Below are positions 27,546-37,341 of a DNA stretch of 64,000 nt, piece by piece (positions within the stretch are counted from its first letter, which is position 1; every line of letters starts with the position of its first letter). The stretch is from Curvibacter sp. CHRR-16. Lineage in GTDB: Bacteria > Pseudomonadota > Gammaproteobacteria > Burkholderiales > Burkholderiaceae_C. Below the pieces are notes generated by a model that worked only from the letters and a program-made list of their open reading frames with translations, was not told the DNA's origin and made no database searches. The stretch lies in NCBI RefSeq assembly GCF_018474005.1, contig NZ_JAHCSH010000006.1:124001-188000 (forward strand), read 5' to 3'. The position numbers and the translations under genes are program-made.

Positions 27546-27605
27546 GATGCCTTGTCAGTGCAATGGCATGTGTTTAGACTCGTCATGCTTTAGCAGCACC
27601 TTGTC

Positions 27606-27929
27606 ATGGCAGACGGCGTTGTTTCCTCCACCACCCAAATCAACCAGGCTCAGCAAGCCCGGTTGATGCAGTTGCGCCTGCAAAAGGCGCGTAATGAAGC
27701 GGAAAACACGGAGAAGCAGACGCAGGATCTGAAAAATGATCTGCGCATCACCGAATACAAAAACTCCACCGCTCGCAGCACTGAGCGGGTTCTGATGCTA
27801 CAAAACATGCTGGAAAAGGGCGATGGACAACTGCCTGTTGCAGCCAACGGTGTAGAAAAAACTTACTCCAGCACCACACCAGACACTCCCCGCTACCAAC
27901 CTGGCGAGCTATACCACCGGACTGCATGA
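27606..27929 (+). CDS. Small coiled-coil protein, unknown function
   Basis: The 107-aa product is unrecognised. Residues 12-50 are rich in Gln, Glu, Lys and Arg with heptad-like spacing and probably form a coiled coil. Residues 50-75 continue as an amphipathic helix ([14 protein letters not shown]), and the tail is Ser/Thr/Pro-rich. There is no signal peptide or membrane segment. It lies between the PLP enzyme and glutamate dehydrogenase on the same strand, 60 bases after the former. The codon use matches its neighbours, which supports a real gene. Confidence 0.6.
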   Translation: MADGVVSSTTQINQAQQARLMQLRLQKARNEAENTEKQTQDLKNDLRITEYKNSTARSTERVLMLQNMLEKGDGQLPVAANGVEKTYSSTTPDTPRYQPGELYHRTA

Positions 27930-28026
27930 AATAAATTTTTTGCATAACCATGCAAGAGATTCGCCTTGGACATTCACGATCCATCCTCCTACAGTCCGCT
28001 TCGTGCTTACACCAAAAGGAGACTGT

Positions 28027-29352
28027 ATGAGCCAAGTTCGTGACCATGCCCTTACAAAGACGCTGGCCGCTTCGTCGACACACGCCCTGCCTTCTTACCT
28101 GAATGCGGACGACTTGGGCCCATGGGGCATTTATTTGCAGCAGGTTGATCGGGTGACGCCTTATCTGGGCCACTTGGCGCGTTGGGTTGAAACCCTCAAG
28201 CGCCCCAAACGCATGCTGGTAGTGGATGTACCAATTGAGCTGGACAACGGCACTATCGCCCACTTTGAAGGGTATCGCGTGCAGCACAACACATCGCGTG
28301 GCCCCGGTAAAGGTGGTGTGCGTTTTCACCAAGACGTCACGCTGTCAGAAGTCATGGCTTTATCCGCATGGATGAGCATCAAGAATGCAGCGGTAAACGT
28401 ACCTTACGGCGGCGCTAAGGGCGGTATTCGTGTCGATCCCAAGACCTTGTCACGTGGTGAGTTGGAGCGTTTGACACGCCGCTACACCAGTGAAATTGGC
28501 ATCATCATTGGCCCCAGCAAAGACATTCCTGCACCAGACGTCAACACCAACGACCAAGTGATGGCCTGGATGATGGACACCTACTCCATGAACGTAGGAA
28601 CTACAGCAACAGGCGTAGTCACTGGCAAACCGATTGACCTTGGTGGTTCTTTGGGCCGCCGCGAAGCCACTGGCCGTGGTGTATTTACTGTCGGCGTTGA
28701 GGCTGCCAAGCATATTGGCCTTGATATCAGCAAAGCGCGTGTTGCCGTACAAGGATTTGGCAATGTGGGCGGTATTGCAGGCAAACTGTTTTCCGAGGCT
28801 GGTTCGCGCATTGTGGCGGTGCAAGACCACACTGGCACCATCTACCAAGAGTCTGGCTTGAACGTGCCCGCCTTGCTAGCGCACATCAAAGAGCACGGCA
28901 CACTGATCACTTTCCCTGGGGTGGAGGTCATTGCCAACGATGCGTTTTGGGACGTTTCCTGCGACATCCTGATCCCTGCGGCTTTGGAGCAGCAAATCAC
29001 GGCCACCAATGCGGGCCGTATTCAAGCCAAGTTGGTGATTGAAGGTGCGAACGGCCCTACCACGCCGCAAGCTGATGACATCTTGCAAGAACGTGGCGTA
29101 CTGGTTGTACCCGATGTTGTGGCCAATGCAGGCGGCGTAACCGTGAGCTACTTTGAGTGGGTGCAAGATTTCTCCAGCTTTTTCTGGAGCGAAGACGAAA
29201 TCAATGCACGTTTGGTTCGCATCATGCAAGACGCTTTTGATAGCGTATGGGCTGTATCGCAACAGCACAAAGTCACACTGCGCACAGCTACTTTCATCGT
29301 TGCCTGCCAGCGCATCTTGCACGCTCGCGAACTGCGCGGTCTGTATCCCTAA
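28027..29352 (+). CDS. gdhA: Glutamate dehydrogenase
   Basis: This enzyme interconverts glutamate and 2-oxoglutarate plus ammonia. The 441-aa product has the catalytic region [14 protein letters not shown] with the active Lys, the substrate region [15 protein letters not shown], and the nucleotide-binding [11 protein letters not shown]. The length is that of the roughly 440-aa hexameric class (Glu/Leu/Phe/Val dehydrogenase family) that often uses NAD. Cofactor choice was not resolved. The ATG at 28027 has an AAGGAG ribosome binding site, and the upstream extension to 27940 does not resemble the family. It converges on the DUF1178 gene. An imperfect hairpin (about 29367-29396) lies between the two stops but has no T tract. 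Confidence 0.94.
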   Translation: MSQVRDHALTKTLAASSTHALPSYLNADDLGPWGIYLQQVDRVTPYLGHLARWVETLKRPKRMLVVDVPIELDNGTIAHFEGYRVQHNTSRGPGKGGVRFHQDVTLSEVMALSAWMSIKNAAVNVPYGGAKGGIRVDPKTLSRGELERLTRRYTSEIGIIIGPSKDIPAPDVNTNDQVMAWMMDTYSMNVGTTATGVVTGKPIDLGGSLGRREATGRGVFTVGVEAAKHIGLDISKARVAVQGFGNVGGIAGKLFSEAGSRIVAVQDHTGTIYQESGLNVPALLAHIKEHGTLITFPGVEVIANDAFWDVSCDILIPAALEQQITATNAGRIQAKLVIEGANGPTTPQADDILQERGVLVVPDVVANAGGVTVSYFEWVQDFSSFFWSEDEINARLVRIMQDAFDSVWAVSQQHKVTLRTATFIVACQRILHARELRGLYP

Positions 29353-29402
29353 TCTATAAGCCGACGCACCAGCCAAAGCCTATGCAGCGGTTGGTGTCAG
29401 TG

Positions 29403-29888
29403 CTAGTGCAAGTCGTTTTTCAATCCATCGGGAATGGGGAGGGGCAGCACCTCGACCCCCTCATCCCATAACGCGTGCACTTGTTCTGCCGAAGCTTGCC
29501 CACGAATTGCGGCTACTGGTTTTTCTCCATAGTGCATTTTGCGGGCTTCATCAGCAAAATGTTCTCCCACATCGGTAGTATTGCGCACCACCGCTTTGGC
29601 GATTTCCAGCCATGCACGCTGCAACGCTTGTATCGCATCGCTGCCGCCATGCAAGGTGCTAGGCATCGCATCGCCCGCCTGCACGGCAGGGGACTGACTT
29701 GGCGACTCTGCAGGTTTATGGGCACCCAAATTCAAACGCGGCGCGCTAAGGCATTTATGAATGTCTTTGCTGGCACAAAAAGGGCACTCCAACAGACCTC
29801 TGTTTAGCTGCTGGGCGAAGTCATTCTCAGAGCTGAACCAGCCTTCAAAACGATGGCCCATGGGGCACTGCAAATCGAGTACCTTCAT
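29403..29888 (-). CDS. DUF1178 family protein (zinc-ribbon-like)
   Basis: The 161-aa product starts MKVLDLQCPMGHRFEGWFSS and has a second Cys pair in LLECPFCASKDIHKCLSAP. Together they make a four-Cys, probably zinc-binding, ribbon, as in the DUF1178 family. The C-terminal part has EIAKAVVRNTTDVGEHFADEARKMHYG, also diagnostic. The function is unknown. The ATG at 29888 overlaps the stop of the Nudix gene by four bases, so translation is likely coupled. It is the last gene of the block that follows the nuo operon. Confidence 0.88.
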   Translation of the reverse strand: MKVLDLQCPMGHRFEGWFSSENDFAQQLNRGLLECPFCASKDIHKCLSAPRLNLGAHKPAESPSQSPAVQAGDAMPSTLHGGSDAIQALQRAWLEIAKAVVRNTTDVGEHFADEARKMHYGEKPVAAIRGQASAEQVHALWDEGVEVLPLPIPDGLKNDLH

Positions 29889-30517
29889 GGGAAAACCTTT
29901 CCCGCAGCATCCAACCACTGAACTTGCACGCGCCCAGCCAAATAATGCTCCAGCCAAGTAAGTCCAGAAACCGTTTTAGCATCCGTCAACTCACCGCGCA
30001 AGAAATGATCTTGCAGTGCTGTCACCGACATCGGCAATAGCGTCAGAAACTCATCGGCATCCAATGACTGCTGCCCTTGGGTCAAGCCACGCGCCAGCCA
30101 AATATCAATACGTTCGGTGGAATAGGCTATGCAAGGATGAATGCAGCCTAAATGGGCCCAATACTGAGCGCGATAACCTGTTTCTTCCATCAACTCACGC
30201 TGAGCGCAGTGCAGCAAATCTTCATTGGGATCTAGTTTGCCTGCAGGAAACTCTATCAAATGCGAGGCCACAGGATAGCGATACTGCCTTTCCATGAGTA
30301 CCGTCGGATTTGCGGCACTCGTTTCATCCAGCAAAGGAATGATCATGACCGCGCCTGGATGGATGCAGTATTCGCGATAGGACTGTGCACCCGATGGCAA
30401 TGCCACCGTATCGCGGACTACACGCAAAAAATGCCCTTGCAGCAAGTCTTCCGTCTGAACGCGCCGCTCTGTCAAGTCCGGCAAATCTATATCGTGGGAC
30501 ACACTAGGCTCCAACAC
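29885..30517 (-). CDS. Nudix hydrolase, ADP-ribose pyrophosphatase type
   Basis: The 210-aa product carries a complete Nudix box, GKLDPNEDLLHCAQRELMEE followed by TG, near residues 95-117. Upstream (HPGAVMIIPLL, LMERQYRYPV, IEFPAGKLD) it matches ADP-ribose pyrophosphatases of the NudF group. These hydrolyse ADP-ribose to AMP and ribose 5-phosphate. The substrate is inferred from the family. It lies six bases after the DUF2818 gene and overlaps the DUF1178 gene. It may be transcribed with the nuo operon, the arrangement common in Burkholderiales. Confidence 0.9.
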   Translation of the reverse strand: MLEPSVSHDIDLPDLTERRVQTEDLLQGHFLRVVRDTVALPSGAQSYREYCIHPGAVMIIPLLDETSAANPTVLMERQYRYPVASHLIEFPAGKLDPNEDLLHCAQRELMEETGYRAQYWAHLGCIHPCIAYSTERIDIWLARGLTQGQQSLDADEFLTLLPMSVTALQDHFLRGELTDAKTVSGLTWLEHYLAGRVQVQWLDAAGKVFP

Positions 30518-30523
30518 AGAGAG

Positions 30524-30823
30524 TTAGGGACGCCACAAATAGCGATAGACAAAGCCAGGGAAGGAAAAAGCCGCATACACAAACCAAGTCGCGGCCCAGA
30601 ATACCCAACCTTGGCTGGCGTTTTGTCCTAAATACCGCTCAAAAGTCATCCCCAACGCCAACACGATGGCGTATCCAGCAAACCAGCCCATCCATCGGAA
30701 AAAACTGGCACGGACTTGGGCCCAAGCTGGCAGTAAGCGCACTGGTAATACCAAAAAGATATTGGCTGCGACCAGCGCAGCCAATATCAGTACCCAGATC
30801 AACAAGCTCTGGAATGATTGCAA
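30524..30823 (-). CDS. DUF2818 family membrane protein
   Basis: The 99-aa product is a small inner-membrane protein with three likely spans (about residues 7-27, 41-60 and 71-92). It has the conserved VLPVRLLPAWAQVRASFFRW segment and the FPGFVYRYLWRP tail of the DUF2818 family. It begins three bases after the nuoN stop. In Burkholderiales this gene regularly follows nuoN, which hints at a link with complex I assembly or stability, but no function is established here. Confidence 0.88.
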   Translation of the reverse strand: MQSFQSLLIWVLILAALVAANIFLVLPVRLLPAWAQVRASFFRWMGWFAGYAIVLALGMTFERYLGQNASQGWVFWAATWFVYAAFSFPGFVYRYLWRP

Positions 30824-30826
30824 GGT

Positions 30827-32320
30827 TTAACCACCAATCAATGACTTCATAGCATCGGCACAAACTGCCATCAAACCTGCGGGAAACATACCTAGCACTA
30901 TCAGCGCCAATCCGTTGATGCTCAGTACAGCATTGAATGAGGATCTGACAGGGGCAACAGGTGTTGTCACTGTGGGTTCATCAAAGTACATGACCTTGAT
31001 CACACGCAGGTAATAAAAAGCACCAATTACGGACATCAGCACAGCAAAGATAGCCGTACCCAGCGCCCACGCACTTTGGCTAGCTAGTAAAGCCTGTAAT
31101 ACGGCCAATTTGGCATAAAAGCCAATCATGGGAGGAATACCTGCCAGCGACAACAAGGCCACCGTCATGATGCCTGCATGCATAGGGCTGCGCTTATTCA
31201 AACCAGCGAAATCGGCAATGCGCTCATTTTCATTGTCTGCACTGCTCAATGCCAGCACTACACCAAAGCTCACCAAGGTAGTAAGGACGTAGGCCACAAC
31301 ATAGAACATGGAAGAGCTGTAGGCGTTGGCAGCATTGGCATCATCCCCATTGTGGACACCCGCGATGAAACCAATCAACACAAACCCCATTTGGGCAATA
31401 GTTGAAAACGCCAACATGCGTTTGAAGTTGTCCTGTGCAATGGCTGCCAAGTTGCCGACGATCAAGGAGGCAACCGCCAAGAACAACAGCATTTGCTGCC
31501 AGTCGTGCGCCAAGGGAAGTAAGCCTTCGACCAAAAGGCGCACCAAAATCGCAAATGCAGCCAACTTAGGCGCACCGCCAATCATCAGAGTAATAGCTGT
31601 TGGTGCACCTTGATAAACATCCGGAATCCACATATGGAAAGGAACGACCCCCAGCTTGAAAGCCAAACCAGCAGCAACGAAAACCAGCCCAAAAACCAAC
31701 ACTTGGTGTTTGATTTGCCCAGTTGTGATGGCCTTGATGAACTCTGGTATCGACAAAGTGCCAGAAGCGCCGTACAGCATAGACATGCCGTAGAGTAAGA
31801 AACCTGACGCCATAGCACCCAAAACAAAGTACTTCATTGCCGCTTCAGTTGCCAGCACATCATCGCGGCGCAATGCAACCAATGCATAGCTAGACAAAGT
31901 CAGCAACTCCAAGCCCAAATAAATGGTGAGAAAGTTGTTGCCACTGATCATTACAAAGATACCCAGCAAGGCAAACAAACTGAGTGTGTAAAACTCCCCG
32001 CCTGTTTTTGTCATGGATCGCACGTGTAGATACTCACGCGAGTACACCCAAGTGATGAGCATTGCCACTGTTGCAAAAACCTTAGACCAAGCGGCAAAAG
32101 CATCCACCACCACCAAGCCACCGAAAGCGTATACCGCTTCTGTGCTTGCAGTTTTGGGTAGTAACAAGCATCCCACTACCAACAACACAATTACCGAAAT
32201 ACCAAAAGTCAAGTTGCGCTGGTCACTTTGCTTGCGCAAATCGATCAAAGTCAACAAAGACGCCATCACGAAAAGTACGGCCTCTGGTAATACGGAGAAG
32301 AAACTGATTTTGTCCATCAT
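30827..32320 (-). CDS. nuoN: NADH-quinone oxidoreductase subunit N
   Basis: NuoN is one of the three antiporter-like subunits in the membrane arm of complex I that pump protons. The 497-aa product has about 14 hydrophobic spans, the conserved LELLTLSSYALVALRR segment with the key Glu, FKLGVVPFHMWIPDVYQGAP, and DNFKRMLAFSTIAQMGFVL. The first two codons are both ATG. It starts 24 bases after nuoM and is the last nuo gene, followed by DUF2818. Confidence 0.97.
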   Translation of the reverse strand: MMDKISFFSVLPEAVLFVMASLLTLIDLRKQSDQRNLTFGISVIVLLVVGCLLLPKTASTEAVYAFGGLVVVDAFAAWSKVFATVAMLITWVYSREYLHVRSMTKTGGEFYTLSLFALLGIFVMISGNNFLTIYLGLELLTLSSYALVALRRDDVLATEAAMKYFVLGAMASGFLLYGMSMLYGASGTLSIPEFIKAITTGQIKHQVLVFGLVFVAAGLAFKLGVVPFHMWIPDVYQGAPTAITLMIGGAPKLAAFAILVRLLVEGLLPLAHDWQQMLLFLAVASLIVGNLAAIAQDNFKRMLAFSTIAQMGFVLIGFIAGVHNGDDANAANAYSSSMFYVVAYVLTTLVSFGVVLALSSADNENERIADFAGLNKRSPMHAGIMTVALLSLAGIPPMIGFYAKLAVLQALLASQSAWALGTAIFAVLMSVIGAFYYLRVIKVMYFDEPTVTTPVAPVRSSFNAVLSINGLALIVLGMFPAGLMAVCADAMKSLIGG

Positions 32321-32344
32321 GAAAATCTCACTTCAGCCAAGAGC

Positions 32345-33820
32345 TCAATTCAGCTTGCTAACAGCCACATGCTTAAGCAGCTGCTGAACAGAAGCATCCA
32401 TTACGTCAGTGAAGGGTTTTGGCTGAATACCCATCCAAAGAACTGCCAAGGCCAAAACTGTCATCACCAGCATTTCACGTGCATTGATATCGGTCAGACC
32501 ACGTACATCATCATTCTCAACAGGACCTAGATACACCCGTTTGTACATCCATAAGGTGTAGGCAGCACCCAAGATCAAGGCTGTTGCTGCCAAGAAACCA
32601 ATCCAAAAGTTGTATTTCACTGCGGCCAAAATAACCATCCACTCCCCAACAAAACCAGCTGTGCCTGGCAAGCCGCAGTTCGCCATCGCAAACAACAAGG
32701 CAAATGCTGCAAACTTGGGCATGGTGTTGACCACACCACCGTATGTTGCAATTTCACGGGAATGAACACGGTCATAGAGTACGCCGATACCCAAGAACAT
32801 AGCACCCGAAACAAATCCATGGGACACCATTTGCACCAAGGCACCGGACACACTCAAAGGATCGAACATGAAAAAGCCCAAGGTAACAAAACCCATGTGG
32901 GCGACCGATGAATAAGCAACAAGCTTCTTCATATCTTGCTGCATCAAGGCCACCAAGCCAACATAAATCACTGCCAGCAAAGACAAAAGAATCATCAGCC
33001 ATGCCCATTCGTGCGATGCATCGGGGGCGATAGGCATAGAAAAACGCAGGAAACCGTAAGCACCCAACTTCAGCATAATCGCTGCCAGCACTGCAGAGCC
33101 CCCAGTAGGCGCTTCCACGTGCACGTCTGGCAGCCAAGTGTGCACGGGCCACATCGGCACCTTGACTGCAAAGGCTGCAAAGAACGCAAAAAAGAGATAG
33201 GTCTGTGCAGAGGCAGACAAGGGCAGTTTGTGCCAAGTCGCCAAATCAAAACTGCCATTCGAGTGGATGTACAGATAGATCAATGCAATCAGCATCAATA
33301 CAGAACCCAGCAAGGTGTACAAGAAAAACTTGAATGCGGCGTAAATGCGGTTAGGACCACCCCAGACACCAATGATCAAATACATCGGAATCAATGTGGC
33401 TTCGAAGAAGATGTAAAAGAGCAGCGCATCTTGGGCCAAAAAGACGCCAACCATCAAACCGCTCAAAATCAAGAACGCCCCCATGTACTGGTGCACGCGC
33501 TCCGTGATGACTTCCCATCCAGCTACCACGACGATCACGGTGATAAAAGCAGTCAGCAAAACAAACCACAGAGAGATGCCATCTACACCCAAGTGGTAAT
33601 TCACATTGAAGCGGCCAATCCATGGCTCGTTCTCGACCATTTGCATACCGGCTTGCGCGGTATCAAAGCCCATGTACAAAGGCAAAGTCACAGCAAAACT
33701 GGCCAATGCGGCAATCAGCGCAATCCAGCGCACCGCTTTGGCGTGCTCATCACGCCCCAAGGCTACTATCACCAAACCCAAAGCGATGGGCAACCAAATA
33801 GAAAGGCTCAACAAACCCAT
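32345..33820 (-). CDS. nuoM: NADH-quinone oxidoreductase subunit M
   Basis: This is an antiporter-like proton-pumping subunit of the complex I membrane arm. The 491-aa product has about 14 spans, with YHLGVDGISLWFVLLTAF near the start, FEATLIPMYLIIGVWGG, the VKVPMWPVHTWLPDVHVEAP loop and DMKKLVAYSSVAHMGFV. The ATG at 33820 begins MGLLSLSIWLPI. An upstream extension to 33865 overlaps the end of nuoL and is not used. It starts ten bases after nuoL. Confidence 0.97.
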   Translation of the reverse strand: MGLLSLSIWLPIALGLVIVALGRDEHAKAVRWIALIAALASFAVTLPLYMGFDTAQAGMQMVENEPWIGRFNVNYHLGVDGISLWFVLLTAFITVIVVVAGWEVITERVHQYMGAFLILSGLMVGVFLAQDALLFYIFFEATLIPMYLIIGVWGGPNRIYAAFKFFLYTLLGSVLMLIALIYLYIHSNGSFDLATWHKLPLSASAQTYLFFAFFAAFAVKVPMWPVHTWLPDVHVEAPTGGSAVLAAIMLKLGAYGFLRFSMPIAPDASHEWAWLMILLSLLAVIYVGLVALMQQDMKKLVAYSSVAHMGFVTLGFFMFDPLSVSGALVQMVSHGFVSGAMFLGIGVLYDRVHSREIATYGGVVNTMPKFAAFALLFAMANCGLPGTAGFVGEWMVILAAVKYNFWIGFLAATALILGAAYTLWMYKRVYLGPVENDDVRGLTDINAREMLVMTVLALAVLWMGIQPKPFTDVMDASVQQLLKHVAVSKLN

Positions 33821-33830
33821 TCTTATTCTC

Positions 33831-35852
33831 CTATGCGAGCCAGACAAAATAGGTGAGCAACACAAACACCCCCACGATCATCATTAGGGCATAGTGGTAC
33901 AGATAACCAGTCTGTACGGTGCGAACACGACTACTGAAACGGGCTACGAGCTTCCATGCGCCATTGACGATAAAGCCGTCAATAATCGTTTTATCCCCTA
34001 CTGTGGACAAGAAGCTGCCCGCACAGCGTGTGAGACGTGCAATCACGTTTTCGTTGAACCAGTCCATGAAATACTTGTTCTCCAGCACGATGTACAGCGG
34101 CTTTAGCACTTCCTTGAGTTTGGCGGGCACTGCAGGCACAACCATGTAAAGCACGTAGGCAACTACCACGCCGGCCAATGCCAGAGCAAATGGCAAAGTG
34201 GTCAGTGCATGCAAAGCCATGCCTGCTGCGCCGTGGAATTCAGAGGCCAACTCTTCCATCGCGGGGTGTTTTTCCAAATCAATGTGGAGCACATTGACAA
34301 AGAAGTCACCGTACAGCATGGGCTGGATAGCAAAGTAACCAATCAGCACAGAAGGAATGGCCAATAGCACCAAGGGTAGCGTCACCACCCAAGGCGATTC
34401 GTGCGGCGCATGTGCATGGTGGTCATCGTGACCATGGTGGTCGTCATGGTGGTGAGCGTCCGGATTCTCGTCATACCGCTCTTTGCCGTGGAAGACCAAG
34501 AAATACATGCGGAAAGAGTAGAAAGCCGTGACAAACACGCCAGCCAACACGGCGAAGTTAGCAAAACCAGCTGCGGGCAAGTGACTCAGGTGCACTGCTT
34601 CGATGATGCTGTCTTTGGAATAGAAACCCGAGAACAGGGGCGTACCAATCAACGCCAAGGAACCCAGCAAGCTGGTGATCCATGTGATGGGCATGTGTTT
34701 CCACAAACCTCCCATGTAGCGAATATCTTGGTTGTGGTGCATGCCGATGATGACCGAGCCAGCCCCCAAGAACAGCAAGGCCTTGAAGAAGGCGTGGGTC
34801 ATCAAGTGAAAGACAGCTACAGAATAAGCCGATGCACCCAATGCAACGGTCATATAACCCAATTGGGACAAGGTGGAATAGGCCACTACACGCTTGATGT
34901 CGTTTTGGATAATACCCAAGAAGCCCATGAAAAGTGCCGTGATGGAGCCGATCACCATGATGAAGTTCAAGGCCACGTCGCTGAGCTCATACAGGGGAGA
35001 CATGCGTGAGACCATGAAAATACCAGCCGTCACCATGGTCGCAGCGTGGATCAGCGCAGAAATAGGCGTGGGGCCTTCCATCGAATCAGGCAACCATACA
35101 TGCAACGGGAACTGGGCCGATTTACCCATAGCCCCTACGAACAAGCAAATGGCAGCGGCAGTCAACACAGACCAACCTGTGCCAGGCATGGTGGTAGTCG
35201 CCAATCCTTGCAGCTTGGGAAAAAGCTCCGCGTAGTTGAGCGTGCCAGTGTAGGTGAGCAAAATACCGATACCCAAAATGAAGCCAAAGTCGCCCACACG
35301 ATTGACCAAGAAGGCTTTCATGTTGGCAAAAATGGCGGTCTTCTTGTTGTACCAAAAGCCGATCAAGAGGTACGAAACCACGCCCACTGCTTCCCATCCG
35401 AAGAATAGTTGCAGGAGGTTGTTGCTCATCACCAGCATCAGCATGGAGAAGGTAAACAAGGAGATGTAGGAGAAGAAACGGTTGTAGCCCTCGTCTTCTT
35501 CCATGTAGCCGATGGTGTAGATGTGCACCATCAGCGAGACGAAGGTGACCACGCACATCATCATTGCTGTCAGGCTGTCAACCAAAAAGCCGACCTCCAT
35601 CTTCAAGCCCCCAACACTCATCCACGTGTAGACCGTCTGGTTGAATGTAGGCCGACCTTCCGAAAGAATCTCTATCAACACCAAGGCTGATAGAACAAAG
35701 GCAACCAGAACACCCAATATGGTGATGCTATGGGAGCCACGACGCCCCAAGACATTTCCGCCCATTTTGGTACCCAAAATACCTGCCGCAATAGAACCAA
35801 CCAGCGGAGCCAGTGGTATGGCTAGCAAAGTCTGCATTGACAAAGCACTCAT
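33831..35852 (-). CDS. nuoL: NADH-quinone oxidoreductase subunit L
   Basis: NuoL is the distal antiporter-like subunit of complex I and carries the long lateral helix. The 673-aa product has the Glu-containing FFGWEAVGVVSYLLIGFW, AQFPLHVWLPDSMEGPTP, DIKRVVAYSTLSQLGYM and HAFFKALLFLGAGSVI. A His/Asp-rich loop (residues about 455-480) is conspicuous and could bind metal, though this is only composition. It starts four bases after nuoK. Confidence 0.97.
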   Translation of the reverse strand: MSALSMQTLLAIPLAPLVGSIAAGILGTKMGGNVLGRRGSHSITILGVLVAFVLSALVLIEILSEGRPTFNQTVYTWMSVGGLKMEVGFLVDSLTAMMMCVVTFVSLMVHIYTIGYMEEDEGYNRFFSYISLFTFSMLMLVMSNNLLQLFFGWEAVGVVSYLLIGFWYNKKTAIFANMKAFLVNRVGDFGFILGIGILLTYTGTLNYAELFPKLQGLATTTMPGTGWSVLTAAAICLFVGAMGKSAQFPLHVWLPDSMEGPTPISALIHAATMVTAGIFMVSRMSPLYELSDVALNFIMVIGSITALFMGFLGIIQNDIKRVVAYSTLSQLGYMTVALGASAYSVAVFHLMTHAFFKALLFLGAGSVIIGMHHNQDIRYMGGLWKHMPITWITSLLGSLALIGTPLFSGFYSKDSIIEAVHLSHLPAAGFANFAVLAGVFVTAFYSFRMYFLVFHGKERYDENPDAHHHDDHHGHDDHHAHAPHESPWVVTLPLVLLAIPSVLIGYFAIQPMLYGDFFVNVLHIDLEKHPAMEELASEFHGAAGMALHALTTLPFALALAGVVVAYVLYMVVPAVPAKLKEVLKPLYIVLENKYFMDWFNENVIARLTRCAGSFLSTVGDKTIIDGFIVNGAWKLVARFSSRVRTVQTGYLYHYALMMIVGVFVLLTYFVWLA

Positions 35853-35856
35853 TCTG

Positions 35857-36165
35857 TTAGCCCTTCAAGGTATTCAATTCATCCACGGAGATGGCAGACT
35901 TATTCCGGAATAGGAGAACCAAAATGGCCAAGCCAATAGCTGATTCAGCAGCAGCAACAGTCAAGATGAACAACACAAATACTTGACCATCTATATCGGC
36001 CAAGTAGCGCGAAAAAGCCACGAAGTTGGTGTTGACTGCCAATAGCATCAACTCGATTGACATCAACAGCACAATCAAATTGCGACGGTTGAGAAAAATT
36101 CCAATAACCGACAAGGCGAACAACAAGCCGCCAAGCGATAAAAAATGACCCAGGGTTAATGTCAT
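35857..36165 (-). CDS. nuoK: NADH-quinone oxidoreductase subunit K
   Basis: The 102-aa product is a small complex I membrane subunit with three spans. The conserved buried Glu lies in [17 protein letters not shown], and a second acidic site falls in [18 protein letters not shown]. The length is typical. Its start overlaps the end of nuoJ by four bases. Confidence 0.97.
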   Translation of the reverse strand: MTLTLGHFLSLGGLLFALSVIGIFLNRRNLIVLLMSIELMLLAVNTNFVAFSRYLADIDGQVFVLFILTVAAAESAIGLAILVLLFRNKSAISVDELNTLKG

Positions 36166-36809
36166 TTACCTTCCCCTTCTGCGCTGGTCTCTGTAGAAAC
36201 TTCAGGCGCTTTGGCTGTAGCAGCCATCGACACCACTTTCAAGCGATCACGCTGGCGTGCCATTACTTGTTTGGCAGGATCTGCATATTTGCTGTCCTTG
36301 CGTGTGCGCAAAGTCAGGGCTATAGCAGCAATCATGGCGACCAACAAAATTGCGGCAGCTACTTCCAACGCATAGAAGTAATCAGTGAACAAAACCATGC
36401 CCAATTGCTTGGTATTGGGCAAGGCAGCCGCAGCAGCATCAGGGTTGACTGCAATGGTCGTTTGACGGAAATTGCCCAACGACAAAATCGCTACTTCCAC
36501 ACCCATCAAACCACCAAGCGCAGCAGCGACAGGGAAATGCTTCCAAAATCCAACGCGCAATGCCTCCACATTGATGTCGAGCATCATCACAACGAACAAG
36601 AAAAGCACCATTACAGCGCCTACATAAACCATCACCAAAGCGACCGATAAGAACTCGGCACGCAACAGCATCCAGACCAATGCCCCTTGGAAAAAGGTAA
36701 GCACCAAATACAGGGCCGCATGCACGGGGTTTTTGGAAGTAATAACCTTGAACGCGGCAACCAACATGACTGCCGAAAAAATATAAAACAGAGCTGTCTC
36801 AATCGACAT
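36162..36809 (-). CDS. nuoJ: NADH-quinone oxidoreductase subunit J
   Basis: The 215-aa complex I membrane subunit has five predicted spans, including [20 protein letters not shown] and [20 protein letters not shown] (the pi-bulge helix region). The C-terminal hydrophilic tail ([19 protein letters not shown]) is longer than in E. coli, as is usual in Burkholderiales. It overlaps nuoK by four bases and follows nuoI by 25 bases. Confidence 0.97.
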   Translation of the reverse strand: MSIETALFYIFSAVMLVAAFKVITSKNPVHAALYLVLTFFQGALVWMLLRAEFLSVALVMVYVGAVMVLFLFVVMMLDINVEALRVGFWKHFPVAAALGGLMGVEVAILSLGNFRQTTIAVNPDAAAAALPNTKQLGMVLFTDYFYALEVAAAILLVAMIAAIALTLRTRKDSKYADPAKQVMARQRDRLKVVSMAATAKAPEVSTETSAEGEGK

Positions 36810-36834
36810 ATAGGTAGTCCTTGATTAGGCTGCT

Positions 36835-37341
36835 TCAGCGGTATTTCGCATCCATTGCCTTATTGGCAGCGATTTGCGCTTCAAATTTGTCACCTACAGC
36901 CAGCAACATGTCTTTTGTGAAATACAGGTCACCGCGCTTCTCACCGTGGTATTCAAAGATATGGGTTTCCACAATTGAATCTACAGGGCAACTTTCTTCA
37001 CAAAAACCGCAAAAAATACACTTCGTCAAATCGATGTCATAGCGTGTAGTACGACGCGTTCCATCGTCGCGTTGTGCAGACTCAATGGTGATGGCCATTG
37101 CAGGACAAACCGCTTCGCACAACTTACAGGCAATGCAACGCTCTTCACCGTTTTCATAGCGGCGCAGTGCATGCAAACCACGAAAACGTGGCGAAAGCGG
37201 CGTTTTCTCCTCCGGGAATTGAACCGTCACTTTACGACGGAATAAGTACTTACCCGTCAGCCACAAACCTTTGAACAGCTCCACCAAAAGCAGGCTGTAA
37301 AGGAAATCCTTTATCGAAAATTGGTTGCGCATGGTCGTCAT
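36835..37341 (-). CDS. nuoI: NADH-quinone oxidoreductase subunit I
   Basis: NuoI carries two [4Fe-4S] clusters that pass electrons toward the quinone site. The 168-aa product has [12 protein letters not shown] and [12 protein letters not shown], with the eight cluster cysteines intact, and an N-terminal membrane-associated helix ([14 protein letters not shown]). The ATG at 37341 (MTTMRNQF) is used. It overlaps the nuoH stop by four bases, and the longer frame upstream lies inside nuoH. Confidence 0.97.
   Translation of the reverse strand: MTTMRNQFSIKDFLYSLLLVELFKGLWLTGKYLFRRKVTVQFPEEKTPLSPRFRGLHALRRYENGEERCIACKLCEAVCPAMAITIESAQRDDGTRRTTRYDIDLTKCIFCGFCEESCPVDSIVETHIFEYHGEKRGDLYFTKDMLLAVGDKFEAQIAANKAMDAKYR

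Noticed and set aside
29367..29396. Imperfect hairpin between gdhA and the DUF1178 gene as a terminator
   Set aside because: The stem has a wobble and a 14-base loop with no T tract on either strand.
32936..33856. 306-aa open frame antisense to nuoM
   Set aside because: It is a Gln/His-rich shadow of a membrane protein gene and has no domain.
34385..34500. His/Asp-rich loop of nuoL as a separate metal-binding gene
   Set aside because: It is in frame inside nuoL, and similar loops occur in NuoL of related bacteria. No independent start is present.
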